A DNA stretch of 64,000 bases from assembly GCA_019240405.1 (NCBI GenBank), contig JAFAYL010000038.1, positions 98,686 to 162,685 on the forward strand, given 5' to 3'. Each line of letters opens with the position of its first letter. Position 1 is the first letter of the stretch. This document shows, piece after piece, positions 35,200 to 43,464 of this stretch. The position numbers and the translations under genes were made by a program. The notes below the pieces were generated by a model. It worked only from the letters and a program-made list of their open reading frames with translations, ran no database searches and was not told the origin of the DNA. Source of the DNA: Acidobacteriaceae bacterium. Lineage in GTDB: Bacteria > Acidobacteriota > Terriglobia > Bryobacterales > Bryobacteraceae.

Positions 35200-36323
35200 T
35201 GATGCACCTCGACGGCTTCGGACATTGCCGGCTGAATTGTTTCCCAAATGTCGAGCAACTCATCAACCCGGTGCGCGCAAGTGTGACGACTCCGAACTGT
35301 CTCGAGCCCACTTGCCGAGAGGCTTTGGGCGAGAGAAGGATCGTTTAGCACGTCTCCCAGGTGCTTTTCCATTTCAAATCCGTTTCGAGCCATCAAAAAG
35401 TCGCGCCCGGAGCGAAACAGTCCTTCCGTGTCCTGCCACGGCGCCGAGATCAGCGGAATCCCGCAGGCTAGCGCTTCAAATGGACGAATCGTGGGAATGC
35501 CCGGAAGCGCTTGTGTATAAGGCCGGCGCGGAATGTGCACGGTGGCTTTGAATCGTGAAAATATCTCCGGAACTTTGAAATTCGGAACCCAGCCGCCGTA
35601 CTGAATCGAAGCAGCCGTCAACTTTTGCAGCGCAGCGTCAGGATAACGGACGCCGTATGCCTCCGCCCTCAAGCCGCTTCGTTTTACAGGGTCGATGAAG
35701 TACTCGCGCAATTCTTCGGAGCGCTCTTCATCGCCCCAATTTCCAATCCAGACAACGTCACCTGATTTTTGTTTACTCCCGCGAGGATAGAAGGTTCGGA
35801 CATCTGCGGCCTCATGCCAGACATGAACCTGTTTTCCCCAACCCCGCCGTTCGTACGCTGTCCTCAAGGAATGGCCGTAAACGAGAATCCCGTGATACGC
35901 AGTCAAATCGAAGCGGGCCAGCTCATGAGCGGCGGTTACGGCGCGGTGGTGGGTGTCGTGAAACAGGAGCCGGATTTCAGGATTTCGCTTCGCGTAATTG
36001 CCGATTGCCGAGATCAATCTCGGATCATTCCATTCATGAACTAGCGCCAAATCGACTTCATTCAGCCATTCAGGAACCGCAAGATTGTCGACGTAATACG
36101 TAGTGCAGGACAGTTTCGGAAAGACCCGGTGAAATTCCTCGATTGCTGCTGGTCCAGCATCCTGAACTAGGTTCATGCGGCTCCAACTATCCTGAGGTTC
36201 GAAAATTCGAACTTCGTGCCCGCGGTTTTGAAGCTCGGATGCAATCCCACGGAGAAAGTGCGCATTTCCGTGATTCCAGTCTGAAATCAGCGACTGGCAA
36301 AACATCGCGATCCGCATCTTCAT
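35196..36323 (-). CDS. CgeB-like glycosyltransferase 3 of the glycan cassette
   Basis: A 375-residue GT-B protein, more distant from the other two. N-terminal RIAMFCQSLISDWNHGNAHFLRGIASEL; central DTHHRAVTAAHEL; C-terminal KATVHIPRRPYTQALPGIPT then IRPFEALACGIPLISAPW, with E of FEALACG as the likely donor-site acid. The start overlaps the GT4 stop by 4 bp and its stop overlaps copy 2, so these genes are translationally chained. The family is known for glycosyl transfer; the sugar is not deducible. Confidence 0.86.
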   Translation of the reverse strand: MKMRIAMFCQSLISDWNHGNAHFLRGIASELQNRGHEVRIFEPQDSWSRMNLVQDAGPAAIEEFHRVFPKLSCTTYYVDNLAVPEWLNEVDLALVHEWNDPRLISAIGNYAKRNPEIRLLFHDTHHRAVTAAHELARFDLTAYHGILVYGHSLRTAYERRGWGKQVHVWHEAADVRTFYPRGSKQKSGDVVWIGNWGDEERSEELREYFIDPVKRSGLRAEAYGVRYPDAALQKLTAASIQYGGWVPNFKVPEIFSRFKATVHIPRRPYTQALPGIPTIRPFEALACGIPLISAPWQDTEGLFRSGRDFLMARNGFEMEKHLGDVLNDPSLAQSLSASGLETVRSRHTCAHRVDELLDIWETIQPAMSEAVEVHQ

Positions 36324-37387
36324 GCCGCGACTCCGCTTCTGGCGTCGATTATCGACGAATAGAGATTCCAGTATTGGCCGGCGGATGACGCTTCAGTGTA
36401 TTCCAACGAACGGGAATGAGCACGCTTACCGAACAACTCTCGTTCTTCTGGGTTGTGGATGAGCGCGTTAATCTCATCAATCCACGCTTCAGGCTCGCGT
36501 GGATTAACAAAGCGCGCAGCTCCTTCCCAGAGCTCGCGCAAACTGCGAATATCCGATAAGACGAGACAGCACCTCGCGCGCGCAGCTTCGAGAACCGATA
36601 ACCCGAAAGGTTCGTAAAGCGCGGGGTGCGCGAAAATGCCGGCTGCTCTCATCTGATTCATCAGCTCGGTGTGAGCCAAACAACCGAGAAAACGGGCAGA
36701 GCGGTTTGGCGATCCGGAGCCTGCAATGCGAACCTGCCATCCCAGCTTGGGTGCGGTCCTATCGAGTAATTCGAGGTTTTTGGCTGCGTCCCAAACGCGC
36801 CCTGCGGCCAATACAAAGGGTTCTTTCGTTGTTCCGGAAGAGGGCTGGACGTTCGTGAAGTTGCGAATTACACGGACCCTGTCCGTGTTGACGGCATACT
36901 CTCTTTGAAGTTCTGCGGCCATTGCAGCCGATGGGGTCACAGCGATATCGCAAGCCTCCAGTCCATCGGTCACGCGCTTCTTGTACTCGGTCCATTCCTT
37001 ACCCGGAGCACATCCGTGAACCGCACGCCACCACGAATACACGCATGAATGCGCGACAACGACGACAGGTTTGCCCCATGGCAAACTGGCGTGAGCGTAC
37101 CCGTTTAGGTGAATCAGATCGGCGTCAAAGTGCGATTCAAGTTCGAGCAGCCACTTACCGGAGGCATCAACGTCCCCCCCCGCGCCAGGCATCCATTCAA
37201 GAGCGTAGTCGCTCTCCGCAAGTGTGATTTGGAGAATCGACAAAAGCTCGTCCCGTTGTGCTGCCGTGGGCCGCGGGCCCATTGTCGCTAGCATCACTTC
37301 CGCGCCGTGCTTAACAGCCGCTTTGATCAGATCAACCGAGTATCGCCAAACACCACCGGCTGCATCGGCTGTCATCAAAATTTTCAT
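36320..37387 (-). CDS. Glycosyltransferase family 4 of the glycan cassette
   Basis: A 355-residue GT-B glycosyltransferase. N-terminal ILMTADAAGGVWRYSVDLIKA; the domain junction VTPSAAMAAELQREYAV...RVIRNFTNV; and the GT4 donor site with FAHPALYEPFGLSVLEAARARCCLVLSD, where E of YEPFG and the following E of VLEAA fit the EX7E motif. It lies 27 bp downstream of the radical SAM gene on the same strand and overlaps copy 3 of the CgeB-like genes. The first residues HLNGYAHASLPWGKPVVVVAHSC match acceptor-domain strands. Confidence 0.9.
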   Translation of the reverse strand: MKILMTADAAGGVWRYSVDLIKAAVKHGAEVMLATMGPRPTAAQRDELLSILQITLAESDYALEWMPGAGGDVDASGKWLLELESHFDADLIHLNGYAHASLPWGKPVVVVAHSCVYSWWRAVHGCAPGKEWTEYKKRVTDGLEACDIAVTPSAAMAAELQREYAVNTDRVRVIRNFTNVQPSSGTTKEPFVLAAGRVWDAAKNLELLDRTAPKLGWQVRIAGSGSPNRSARFLGCLAHTELMNQMRAAGIFAHPALYEPFGLSVLEAARARCCLVLSDIRSLRELWEGAARFVNPREPEAWIDEINALIHNPEERELFGKRAHSRSLEYTEASSAGQYWNLYSSIIDARSGVAA

Positions 37388-37414
37388 CGGTTGATACGGC
37401 GGTCGCAGACCGCC

Positions 37415-38701
37415 TTAGCGGGCACGCCGTGTTTCCAACTCAACAAGCGGCTGTGGCCGTTGGTCTTGAATGTCACTGAAAGCATCGAAGCCTTTCAAAT
37501 AAGTCTCGTGCGCCCGCTCCCATGCAAAATCATCCGGCGCGCCCCACATCCTCGTATATTCTGGCGATCCAGGATAGGGAAATAGCGGCACGGGCTTGTT
37601 CGCCCACACCCCATGTCTCTCAAATTGCTGCCGCCAGCTTTCTACAGCATCCTCGTCGTCCTCGGTCATCGCGAGTAAGTTAGCTTGGACAAACGGAACC
37701 AGTTTTCTGGCGTATATCAGACGCGAAGCAAGATCGTCCGTAGATAACTTACATTTCTTATCGAGATAAGCGCGGCCGGCTTCCGTAATACTTTCAACGC
37801 CTGCTTCAATCGACACACACCCTGCGCGAGCAAGCGCCTCAATTGCGTTTTCATTCCATAAATCGATCCGCGTTTGCACGCCGATCTTCACCTTGCGTTC
37901 CGCCAAGGCACTTAGTAACTGAAGATCAGGAAGAAAGATTTCGTCAATAAAGTAGATGTATTCGACGCCTTGACTTAGAAACTGATCCACTTCTTGCAGG
38001 ATCGTGTTGAGCGGTCGCTTTCGGTAATTATTTCGGAAATTGTCTTTCGCACAAAACGTGCAATGGTAAGGACACCCACGTGAAGCCTCCATCTCCGCGC
38101 CTGGGACAATCGGCTCAGCATCGAACCGGTGATGGTGATGTTTGTGCTTTGCGATCATTTCATCCGGCCAGCTCAGAGCCGGAAGAGTTTTCATATCTGC
38201 AGCCCGGTTCGGTCCGCGAACAACGATATTCGCGTCTTCTCGGAACGCAATGGAAGAAGCATTATTGAGATCACCCGCCAGTTTTGGAAGGATTTCTTCA
38301 CATTCGCCAAGAACAACAACATCGGCGCGCAATTTCTTTAGTGTCGCTGCTGGAGTCGTTGAAGCATGCGGCCCGACAACAACTAACTTGGCCGGCAATT
38401 CCCTAAACAGATCGCAGAGGATCTGCGGGATTCGTAACTCAGGAGGCGCGCAACGCCAGAAAAGGTACGTCGGCGCTGTTGTAACCACAATGACATCCGG
38501 TCGGAAATCGCTTGCGCGTCGAACTATTTCAGAGTAAGCGAGATCGTCGAGGTGACCATCGATCAAAGTTACTTCGTGCCCGGCCTGTTCGAGAAGCGCC
38601 TTGGAGTATCCAAACTCGAGAGGAAGATGGCGTTCGCGGCAGCCGAAGTAAATACTGCCTTCAAAGTCCCAAGGCGGATTAATCAATGCATAACGCATCA
38701 C
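37415..38701 (-). CDS. B12-binding-domain radical SAM protein of the glycan cassette
   Basis: A 428-residue protein. A cobalamin-binding-type Rossmann domain fills residues 1-165 (YALINPPWDFEGS, VTLIDGHLDDL, LVVVGPHAS). The radical SAM core starts with the 4Fe-4S motif CPYHCTFC (C210, C214, C217). IYFIDEIFLP and VSIEAGVES are typical later strands. It resembles a family I recall from TIGRFAM (TIGR04295, B12-binding radical SAM in an oligosaccharide-type cassette); I cannot verify this here. The reaction may be methylation or another radical change on a sugar. Overlaps the SDR stop by 4 bp. Confidence 0.88.
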   Translation of the reverse strand: MMRYALINPPWDFEGSIYFGCRERHLPLEFGYSKALLEQAGHEVTLIDGHLDDLAYSEIVRRASDFRPDVIVVTTAPTYLFWRCAPPELRIPQILCDLFRELPAKLVVVGPHASTTPAATLKKLRADVVVLGECEEILPKLAGDLNNASSIAFREDANIVVRGPNRAADMKTLPALSWPDEMIAKHKHHHHRFDAEPIVPGAEMEASRGCPYHCTFCAKDNFRNNYRKRPLNTILQEVDQFLSQGVEYIYFIDEIFLPDLQLLSALAERKVKIGVQTRIDLWNENAIEALARAGCVSIEAGVESITEAGRAYLDKKCKLSTDDLASRLIYARKLVPFVQANLLAMTEDDEDAVESWRQQFERHGVWANKPVPLFPYPGSPEYTRMWGAPDDFAWERAHETYLKGFDAFSDIQDQRPQPLVELETRRAR

Positions 38702-39753
38702 GCTACCTGTACCGCGGGTTGCTCATATAATGAAGGCCGCTCCGCGTACCAACTTTGCAATCGGCGCAAGCCTTCAGAGATGTTGGTTTTCGGTGACCAA
38801 CTAACCCTGTTTCGAATCTTGGCCGTATCCGCCACAAACCAGCGCTGATCTGCCAAACGTTCGGGCCCCCGCTGAACTTCGATCGGATTTCCAGTGAGGA
38901 GCCGAATTCTATTGATCAGCTCAACCAGACTGGAGCTATTCTCAGGTCCGCCCCCCACATTAAATGCTTCGCCACACACTAATGAAATATTCTTTTGAAC
39001 CAGACGCATAACGTCGACCAAGTCCTCTACGAACAGGAGATCGCGAACCTGCTTTCCATCGCCATAAATCGTGATCGGCTCGCCTTTCAAGCCTTGCCGC
39101 AAAAAATGGGCCACCCAGCCCTGATCTTCTGAGCCGAGTTGATAGGGGCCATAAATACAACTCATGCGAAACACGACAGCTTGGAGTCCGTACGAGCGCG
39201 CATACTCCAGAACGTATTGATCGGCGCTTCCCTTCGAGCACCCATAGGGCGATAAGAACTCGAGCGGCTGACGCTCGTCCGCTCCCCTCCGAGCGAGCGC
39301 GGAATCGGCAGGCTCATGACGGGTCGATTTCTCCCGCAACGTGATCGCTCCCAAGCGCCCATACACTTTATTCGTGGAAGTAAAAAGCAATCCCGGAGGC
39401 TCGGGTGAGTTTCGAATTGCCTCGAGCACATGCAACGTGCCGACAAGATTGGTCCCCAGGTCATGAACCGGGTCTTCCAAGCTGGTGGTGACGGCGACTT
39501 GCGCAGCCAGGTGATACACAAATCGTGACCCCCGAACGGCTTTTTCAACCGCATTTCTGTCGCGAACATCCGCCCGGGTAAATTCGACCCGTCCCGGGTA
39601 ACACTGTCTTAGTTCGGCGACATTCTGCTCGACCCCCGCCCGGCTCAAATTATCTAGAATGTGAACCGGCTGGTCTTCCGCTAAATAGCGCCGAGCGATG
39701 TTAGTTCCAATAAAGCCAGCGCCTCCGGTGATCAGGACAGATCGGCGTTCCAC
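38698..39753 (-). CDS. NAD-dependent sugar epimerase, CDP-paratose 2-epimerase-like
   Basis: About 351 residues, extended SDR fold. NAD-binding VLITGGAGFIGTNIARRY; the FTSTNKVYG serine/threonine strand; the catalytic YGCSK in SPYGCSKGSADQYVLEYARSYGL; and MSCIYGPYQLGSEDQGWVAH, which is the hallmark of CDP-paratose (CDP-tyvelose) 2-epimerase-like enzymes. Start: ATG 39777 overlaps the next gene by 11 bp; GTG 39753 has GAGG 8 bases upstream and a family-like N-terminus, so I prefer it. It likely shapes the nucleotide sugar used by the cassette; substrate identity is inferred. Confidence 0.87.
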   Translation of the reverse strand: MERRSVLITGGAGFIGTNIARRYLAEDQPVHILDNLSRAGVEQNVAELRQCYPGRVEFTRADVRDRNAVEKAVRGSRFVYHLAAQVAVTTSLEDPVHDLGTNLVGTLHVLEAIRNSPEPPGLLFTSTNKVYGRLGAITLREKSTRHEPADSALARRGADERQPLEFLSPYGCSKGSADQYVLEYARSYGLQAVVFRMSCIYGPYQLGSEDQGWVAHFLRQGLKGEPITIYGDGKQVRDLLFVEDLVDVMRLVQKNISLVCGEAFNVGGGPENSSSLVELINRIRLLTGNPIEVQRGPERLADQRWFVADTAKIRNRVSWSPKTNISEGLRRLQSWYAERPSLYEQPAVQVA

Positions 39754-39766
39754 TCGAATCGCCTCG

Positions 39767-40882
39767 CTACACAACAAGGCCCCGAGCCGTCAGCTCGGCC
39801 CGCATCTCATTGAAGCGATCGTGCGCGGTTTGTTGATCGAGCCATTTGGCCAGATCGCGCATGCCCTTTTCGAGTGTCATGGCGGGTCTGTAGCCCAATA
39901 CCCGCTCCGCCAAGCTGATGTCGGGGAAGCAATGTCTGATGTCCCCCACGCGATGATCGCCCGTAATCTCCGGCTCAATTTGTTTGCCGAGCACCTTCGC
40001 TAAAGCTTTAGCAACATTCGCCACAGTGACGGTGTGACCACTGCCCACATTAAAAACCATGTCCCGCGCTGCGTCGACTTCAAGTGCAAGCCGGCATGCC
40101 TGAGCCACGTCGTAGACGCTCACAAAATCACGAAGCTGCTGCCCATCTTCGAAAATGATTGGGCGCTGGCGATTTATCAGGCGGGACGCAAAAATTGCGA
40201 GCACGCCGGTGTAGGGATTTGAAAGTGATTGATGCGGCCCATAGACGTTGAAAAACCGAAGCGCCACGGTGGGCACACCGTAAGCTCTGCCCACGATGAG
40301 ACACATTTGCTCCTGATCGTACTTAGACAGCGCGTAAACGGAAGCGAGCGTAGGCTGCTTGTCTTCGGGAGTGCGCAGCGGTCGCAAGGGCGAGCCATCC
40401 GGCGCTAGCATTTCCCATTCCCGTGCTTTCAATTGCCTAGTGCTGCGGGTCACCTGATCGTATTTTTGGCCGTCGTCCGTTACATATCGGCCCTCTCCGT
40501 ATACGCTCATACTCGAGGCGACGATGAGCTTACTCACCCTGCGCTTCACCAAACGCTCGAGAAGCACTGCGGTCCCTGAATTATTAACGCTGGTGTAGTC
40601 AGCGATCTGATACATGCTCTGACCAACACCGACAAGAGCTACGAAATGATAAACCGCATCAACACCGGCGAGGGCTTTATAGACATCCTCCGGGTTTCGC
40701 ACATCGCCGATCATGAGCTCGGCATCTTTGTGCAGGTAGGCAGGCCGCTGCGGTCTTTCACCATGCACTTGAGGGATCAGGCTATCGAGAACACGTACTT
40801 GGTAGCCCGCTCTTAACAGTTCCGATGCGAGGTGAGACCCGATAAAGCCAGCCCCGCCCGTTATGAGAACGGTTCCTTTCAT
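39767..40882 (-). CDS. NAD-dependent sugar epimerase/dehydratase, UDP-glucose 4-epimerase-like
   Basis: A 371-residue extended [22 protein letters not shown] at the N-terminus, the IVASSMSVYGEG strand, catalytic YALSK in SVYALSKYDQEQM, and LRFFNVYGPHQSLSNPYTGVLAIF. An insertion of about 40 residues between the SSMSVYG strand and the YxxxK site (KYDQVTRSTRQLKAREWEML...) is longer than in GalE. First gene of the main run, after a 315-bp gap, with AAAGGA about 11 bases before ATG 40882. The exact sugar is unknown. Confidence 0.88.
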   Translation of the reverse strand: MKGTVLITGGAGFIGSHLASELLRAGYQVRVLDSLIPQVHGERPQRPAYLHKDAELMIGDVRNPEDVYKALAGVDAVYHFVALVGVGQSMYQIADYTSVNNSGTAVLLERLVKRRVSKLIVASSMSVYGEGRYVTDDGQKYDQVTRSTRQLKAREWEMLAPDGSPLRPLRTPEDKQPTLASVYALSKYDQEQMCLIVGRAYGVPTVALRFFNVYGPHQSLSNPYTGVLAIFASRLINRQRPIIFEDGQQLRDFVSVYDVAQACRLALEVDAARDMVFNVGSGHTVTVANVAKALAKVLGKQIEPEITGDHRVGDIRHCFPDISLAERVLGYRPAMTLEKGMRDLAKWLDQQTAHDRFNEMRAELTARGLVV

Positions 40883-41197
40883 TATTCGTCTGGTCCTTTG
40901 AAATGGGGATTGTTAGTTTCCATCTTGAGGGCGCGACGTCGATGCGGGGCCGTCGATTTCGCCATCCTGTCACAATTCAGAAATCCATCTGTAATTCGTG
41001 GCTCCCTCTCAAGGCGGAGCTTTGTAGCTCACCTTGTTTGTACCATACCGGACCTCTCGATCAGCCTAGTAGAAACCCGGTAACGCCATTTTTTCTTTGA
41101 AAATCAACGGATTGCGGGATTCGTCTGGCGCCCGATGGGAGGAGCCGTTCTAAGTGACAATCAGCCGTAAGTGCCGCGTTTTCAGTCGGTAGATGTA
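40883..41197. other. 315-bp intergenic region inside the glycan cassette
   Basis: No gene, remnant or clear hairpin seen on either strand. It separates the minus-strand epimerase run from the minus-strand glycosidase/methyltransferase pair, so a promoter for the run ending at 32963 probably lies here, but I cannot point to a convincing -35/-10 pair. Confidence 0.5.
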
Positions 41198-42082
41198 TTA
41201 TGCGTAGCGTCTGGTCATTGCCGCGCAGAACTCCGCATACTCGTCAGGATTTCGCGGCGGGCTGGTATGGTGGGGCCGCATCCCGCATCGCTCTGGCGTA
41301 AAACAGAAGGTCACCGTCACTTCAAAGTCATCCAGCAGGCCCATTTGCCGGTCGAACCACTGTTCGGCATTGGGACGCTCGAAGTCCGCCCAACTCAGCC
41401 CTGTACGGACTTTTCTCACCCCCAACTCACGAAGGCACTGAGCAGCGGCTTCTAATCGATGATCCTCGAAATGAAACCACTGGCAAATGCCAAGTGAAGG
41501 CGTGTAGTTCGCAAAGTGGCGCGCGGCGAGTTTCGCGCCGCCATCTTCCCGATAGAGTCCCATATAAAAATGCCGGTAGTACGACGACCCCTCGCTCTCG
41601 CGATGGCGCGTGGTTGCGGGCCAGGCTCGGGGGAGGTCGAATAAGCTGTACCAATATACATACTCGACTCGCGGGAGAAGAAGCTCGGCGGTCCTCTTCA
41701 AACCAAATTCCTGAACTTCCTCGGCGCCAAATGAGGATGCACCCACTTCTGACACCCAAATAGGTTTCGTGGTGACCGCCCGAACGTCGCCCAATTTCTC
41801 CGGCCATTCATGAATCATCCAGTGATTCCAATCCAGTGGGAAGCCATGAACCGCAACAGCATGCACGTCATCGAGAACGCCTTTATCCTGCATTCGCACG
41901 ATGAAAGCTGGATCAATCGGTGAAATGCCGCCAAGAACTCGCGTAACTTTCGAGTTTTCGGCTTGTATGGCCGAAGCGGCAAGCTTCACCATCTCGGCAT
42001 AGCACGACCAATCGCGATCTATTTCGAAGTCCCAATGCGAAAGATTGTTTGGTTCATTCCAGAGCATGACCGCTTCAACCAT
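41198..42082 (-). CDS. TIM-barrel glycosidase (beta-xylosidase-like) with permuted halves
   Basis: About 294 residues. The protein begins with the middle of a clan-A barrel: VEAVMLWNEPNNLSHWDFE (acid/base E of NEP), GGISPIDPAF, VHAVAVHGFPLDWNHWM, KPIWVSEVGASSFG (nucleophile E) and VEYVYWYSLFDLP. It then continues with what is normally the start of such barrels: LGICQWFHFEDHRLEAAAQC, VRKVRTGLSWADFERP, VTFCFTPER and ending FCAAMTRRYA. Joined end to start it gives the usual order, so it looks circularly permuted. The longer frame to 42412 overlaps the methyltransferase; ATG 42082, 4 bp after that stop, is right. No signal peptide, so cytoplasmic. Confidence 0.75.
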   Translation of the reverse strand: MVEAVMLWNEPNNLSHWDFEIDRDWSCYAEMVKLAASAIQAENSKVTRVLGGISPIDPAFIVRMQDKGVLDDVHAVAVHGFPLDWNHWMIHEWPEKLGDVRAVTTKPIWVSEVGASSFGAEEVQEFGLKRTAELLLPRVEYVYWYSLFDLPRAWPATTRHRESEGSSYYRHFYMGLYREDGGAKLAARHFANYTPSLGICQWFHFEDHRLEAAAQCLRELGVRKVRTGLSWADFERPNAEQWFDRQMGLLDDFEVTVTFCFTPERCGMRPHHTSPPRNPDEYAEFCAAMTRRYA

Positions 42083-42086
42083 GCTT

Positions 42087-42839
42087 TTACGCCAAGACTT
42101 TCGGCAGCGGGTGCAAATGCGCGCCTTCATCGCAGCGGCAGATGAAGACCTCGGCTTCGGGCTGACTCTCAAGGCGGAATCCGGCGCTGCGCAACAGCGC
42201 CTCGGCACATGCACGGTTCGGGATCCACCAGTTCGTCGGATCCTGAGAATAGCTGTTCTCAATAAAGTGCATCTTCGGAAACCCGGGTTTGTCGAAAACG
42301 CTTTTTTCAGAAAACGGATAGTTCTCCTCGATTCGCGGAACTGTGCGGCTCCCCCGCAGCATGGACTGAAAAATAAACCAGTCTTTTGTGGCATAACGGC
42401 GAAGCAGATCAAGCGCGAGTAGCGGGTGGCGCAAGTGATAGAAGACGCCCAGAAAAAGCACTACGTCAAAGCTTTCGCGCAGCTCGGCAACCTCATACAC
42501 AGACAAAAGATCGAATGAGATATCCAGGCCCAGCACCTCGGCTGCAAACTTCGCTTGATTTAAATAATCACTGTCGTGATCGATTCCAAGCACGCGCTTG
42601 GCGCCGCGCAATTTCATCTGAATTGAGTAGAACCCTCCGTTGCATCCAACGTCGAGCACAGTCATACCCGTCAAGTCTTTCGGGATCGCCTCCTGAAAGC
42701 TCTGCCATTTCGTCGAAGGGTAATCGCCCAGGAAGTGTTCGGGTGCGGTTTGTATGCCTCTAAGTGAAAGGTTGTGAAACCATGGACCTAATTCATGTAC
42801 TCTGGTTTGAATTTCATCTTGAGTAAGTTCTCGCGCCAA
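42087..42839 (-). CDS. SAM-dependent methyltransferase of the glycan cassette
   Basis: About 250 residues. N-terminal ELGPWFHNLSLRGIQTAPEH then FLGDYPSTKWQSF resembles the CmoB-like group; motif I VLDVGCNGGFYSIQM (about 61-75), ribose-binding VLGIDHDSDYL, and FDVVLFLGVFYHLRHPLLALD. I recall a TIGRFAM family (TIGR04290) of this kind that co-occurs with the radical SAM gene type found here; unverified. The frame is open to 42884, but TTG 42839 gives the family-like start and avoids a larger overlap with the divergent phosphatase (ATG 42841). It probably methylates a cassette sugar. Confidence 0.8.
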   Translation of the reverse strand: MARELTQDEIQTRVHELGPWFHNLSLRGIQTAPEHFLGDYPSTKWQSFQEAIPKDLTGMTVLDVGCNGGFYSIQMKLRGAKRVLGIDHDSDYLNQAKFAAEVLGLDISFDLLSVYEVAELRESFDVVLFLGVFYHLRHPLLALDLLRRYATKDWFIFQSMLRGSRTVPRIEENYPFSEKSVFDKPGFPKMHFIENSYSQDPTNWWIPNRACAEALLRSAGFRLESQPEAEVFICRCDEGAHLHPLPKVLA

Positions 42840-42840
42840 T

Positions 42841-43464
42841 ATGACTCGTATTCTACTCATCCGCCACGCGACTGCTGAACTCATGACACGTGTGCTCTAT
42901 GGACGCACGCCCGGAGTTCATTTGAATTCTGAAGGTTATAGAGAGGCACAGAAATTGGGTGAAGCGCTCAAAATGAAATGCGATCTCGATGCAGTGATTT
43001 CAAGCCCGCTCGAGCGAGCTATTGAGACGGCCCGTTTCGTTGCCGATCCCCAAAGCATCGCAGTTTCGATCGACGAAGGACTTAATGAGATTGACTTCGG
43101 CGGCTGGGCCGGAAAATCGCTTTCAGAGCTGCACGAATTACTGGAATGGCGCGAATACAATCGCCTTCGGTCGGTTATGCGGCCTCCCCATGGTGAATCG
43201 GCATTGGAGGTACAAGCGAGGGCCTGGTCGACCTTAGTCCGGATAGCCGCCGCTCACCAGGATTCAATCGTTGCCGTAGTTACGCACGGTGATGTGATCC
43301 GCTATTTACTGATCCTTCTCCTCGGAATGCCACTAGACCACATTCTTCGCTTGGAAATTGCCCCAGCTTCCATCAGCGAGATTGTTCTGGGTACCGATCA
43401 GCCCATCGTTCGCACAGTGAATAAGACCATCTGGTCCGGCGTAGAGAGCGAGCGCTCCGATTAG
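42841..43464 (+). CDS. Histidine phosphatase family protein
   Basis: A 207-residue phosphoglycerate-mutase-fold phosphatase. Catalytic RHG-type motif LIRHATAE (phospho-His H9), SSPLERAIETARF, EIDFGGWAGKSLSEL and the second His H149 in VVTHGDVIRYL. It is intact and of normal length, and is the only plus-strand gene within the cassette. It may dephosphorylate a sugar phosphate intermediate or cofactor such as alpha-ribazole phosphate, the latter attractive beside a B12-dependent enzyme; neither is proven. Its last 132 bp overlap the convergent GT9-like gene. Confidence 0.88.
   Translation: MTRILLIRHATAELMTRVLYGRTPGVHLNSEGYREAQKLGEALKMKCDLDAVISSPLERAIETARFVADPQSIAVSIDEGLNEIDFGGWAGKSLSELHELLEWREYNRLRSVMRPPHGESALEVQARAWSTLVRIAAAHQDSIVAVVTHGDVIRYLLILLLGMPLDHILRLEIAPASISEIVLGTDQPIVRTVNKTIWSGVESERSD

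Noticed and set aside
41086..41110. T-rich stretch followed by GAAAA in the cassette gap as a terminator
   Set aside because: No GC-rich stem precedes it on either strand.
42083..42412. N-terminal extension of the permuted glycosidase
   Set aside because: It lies antisense within the methyltransferase gene and is Arg/Cys-rich with no family match; ATG 42082 is adjacent to the methyltransferase stop.
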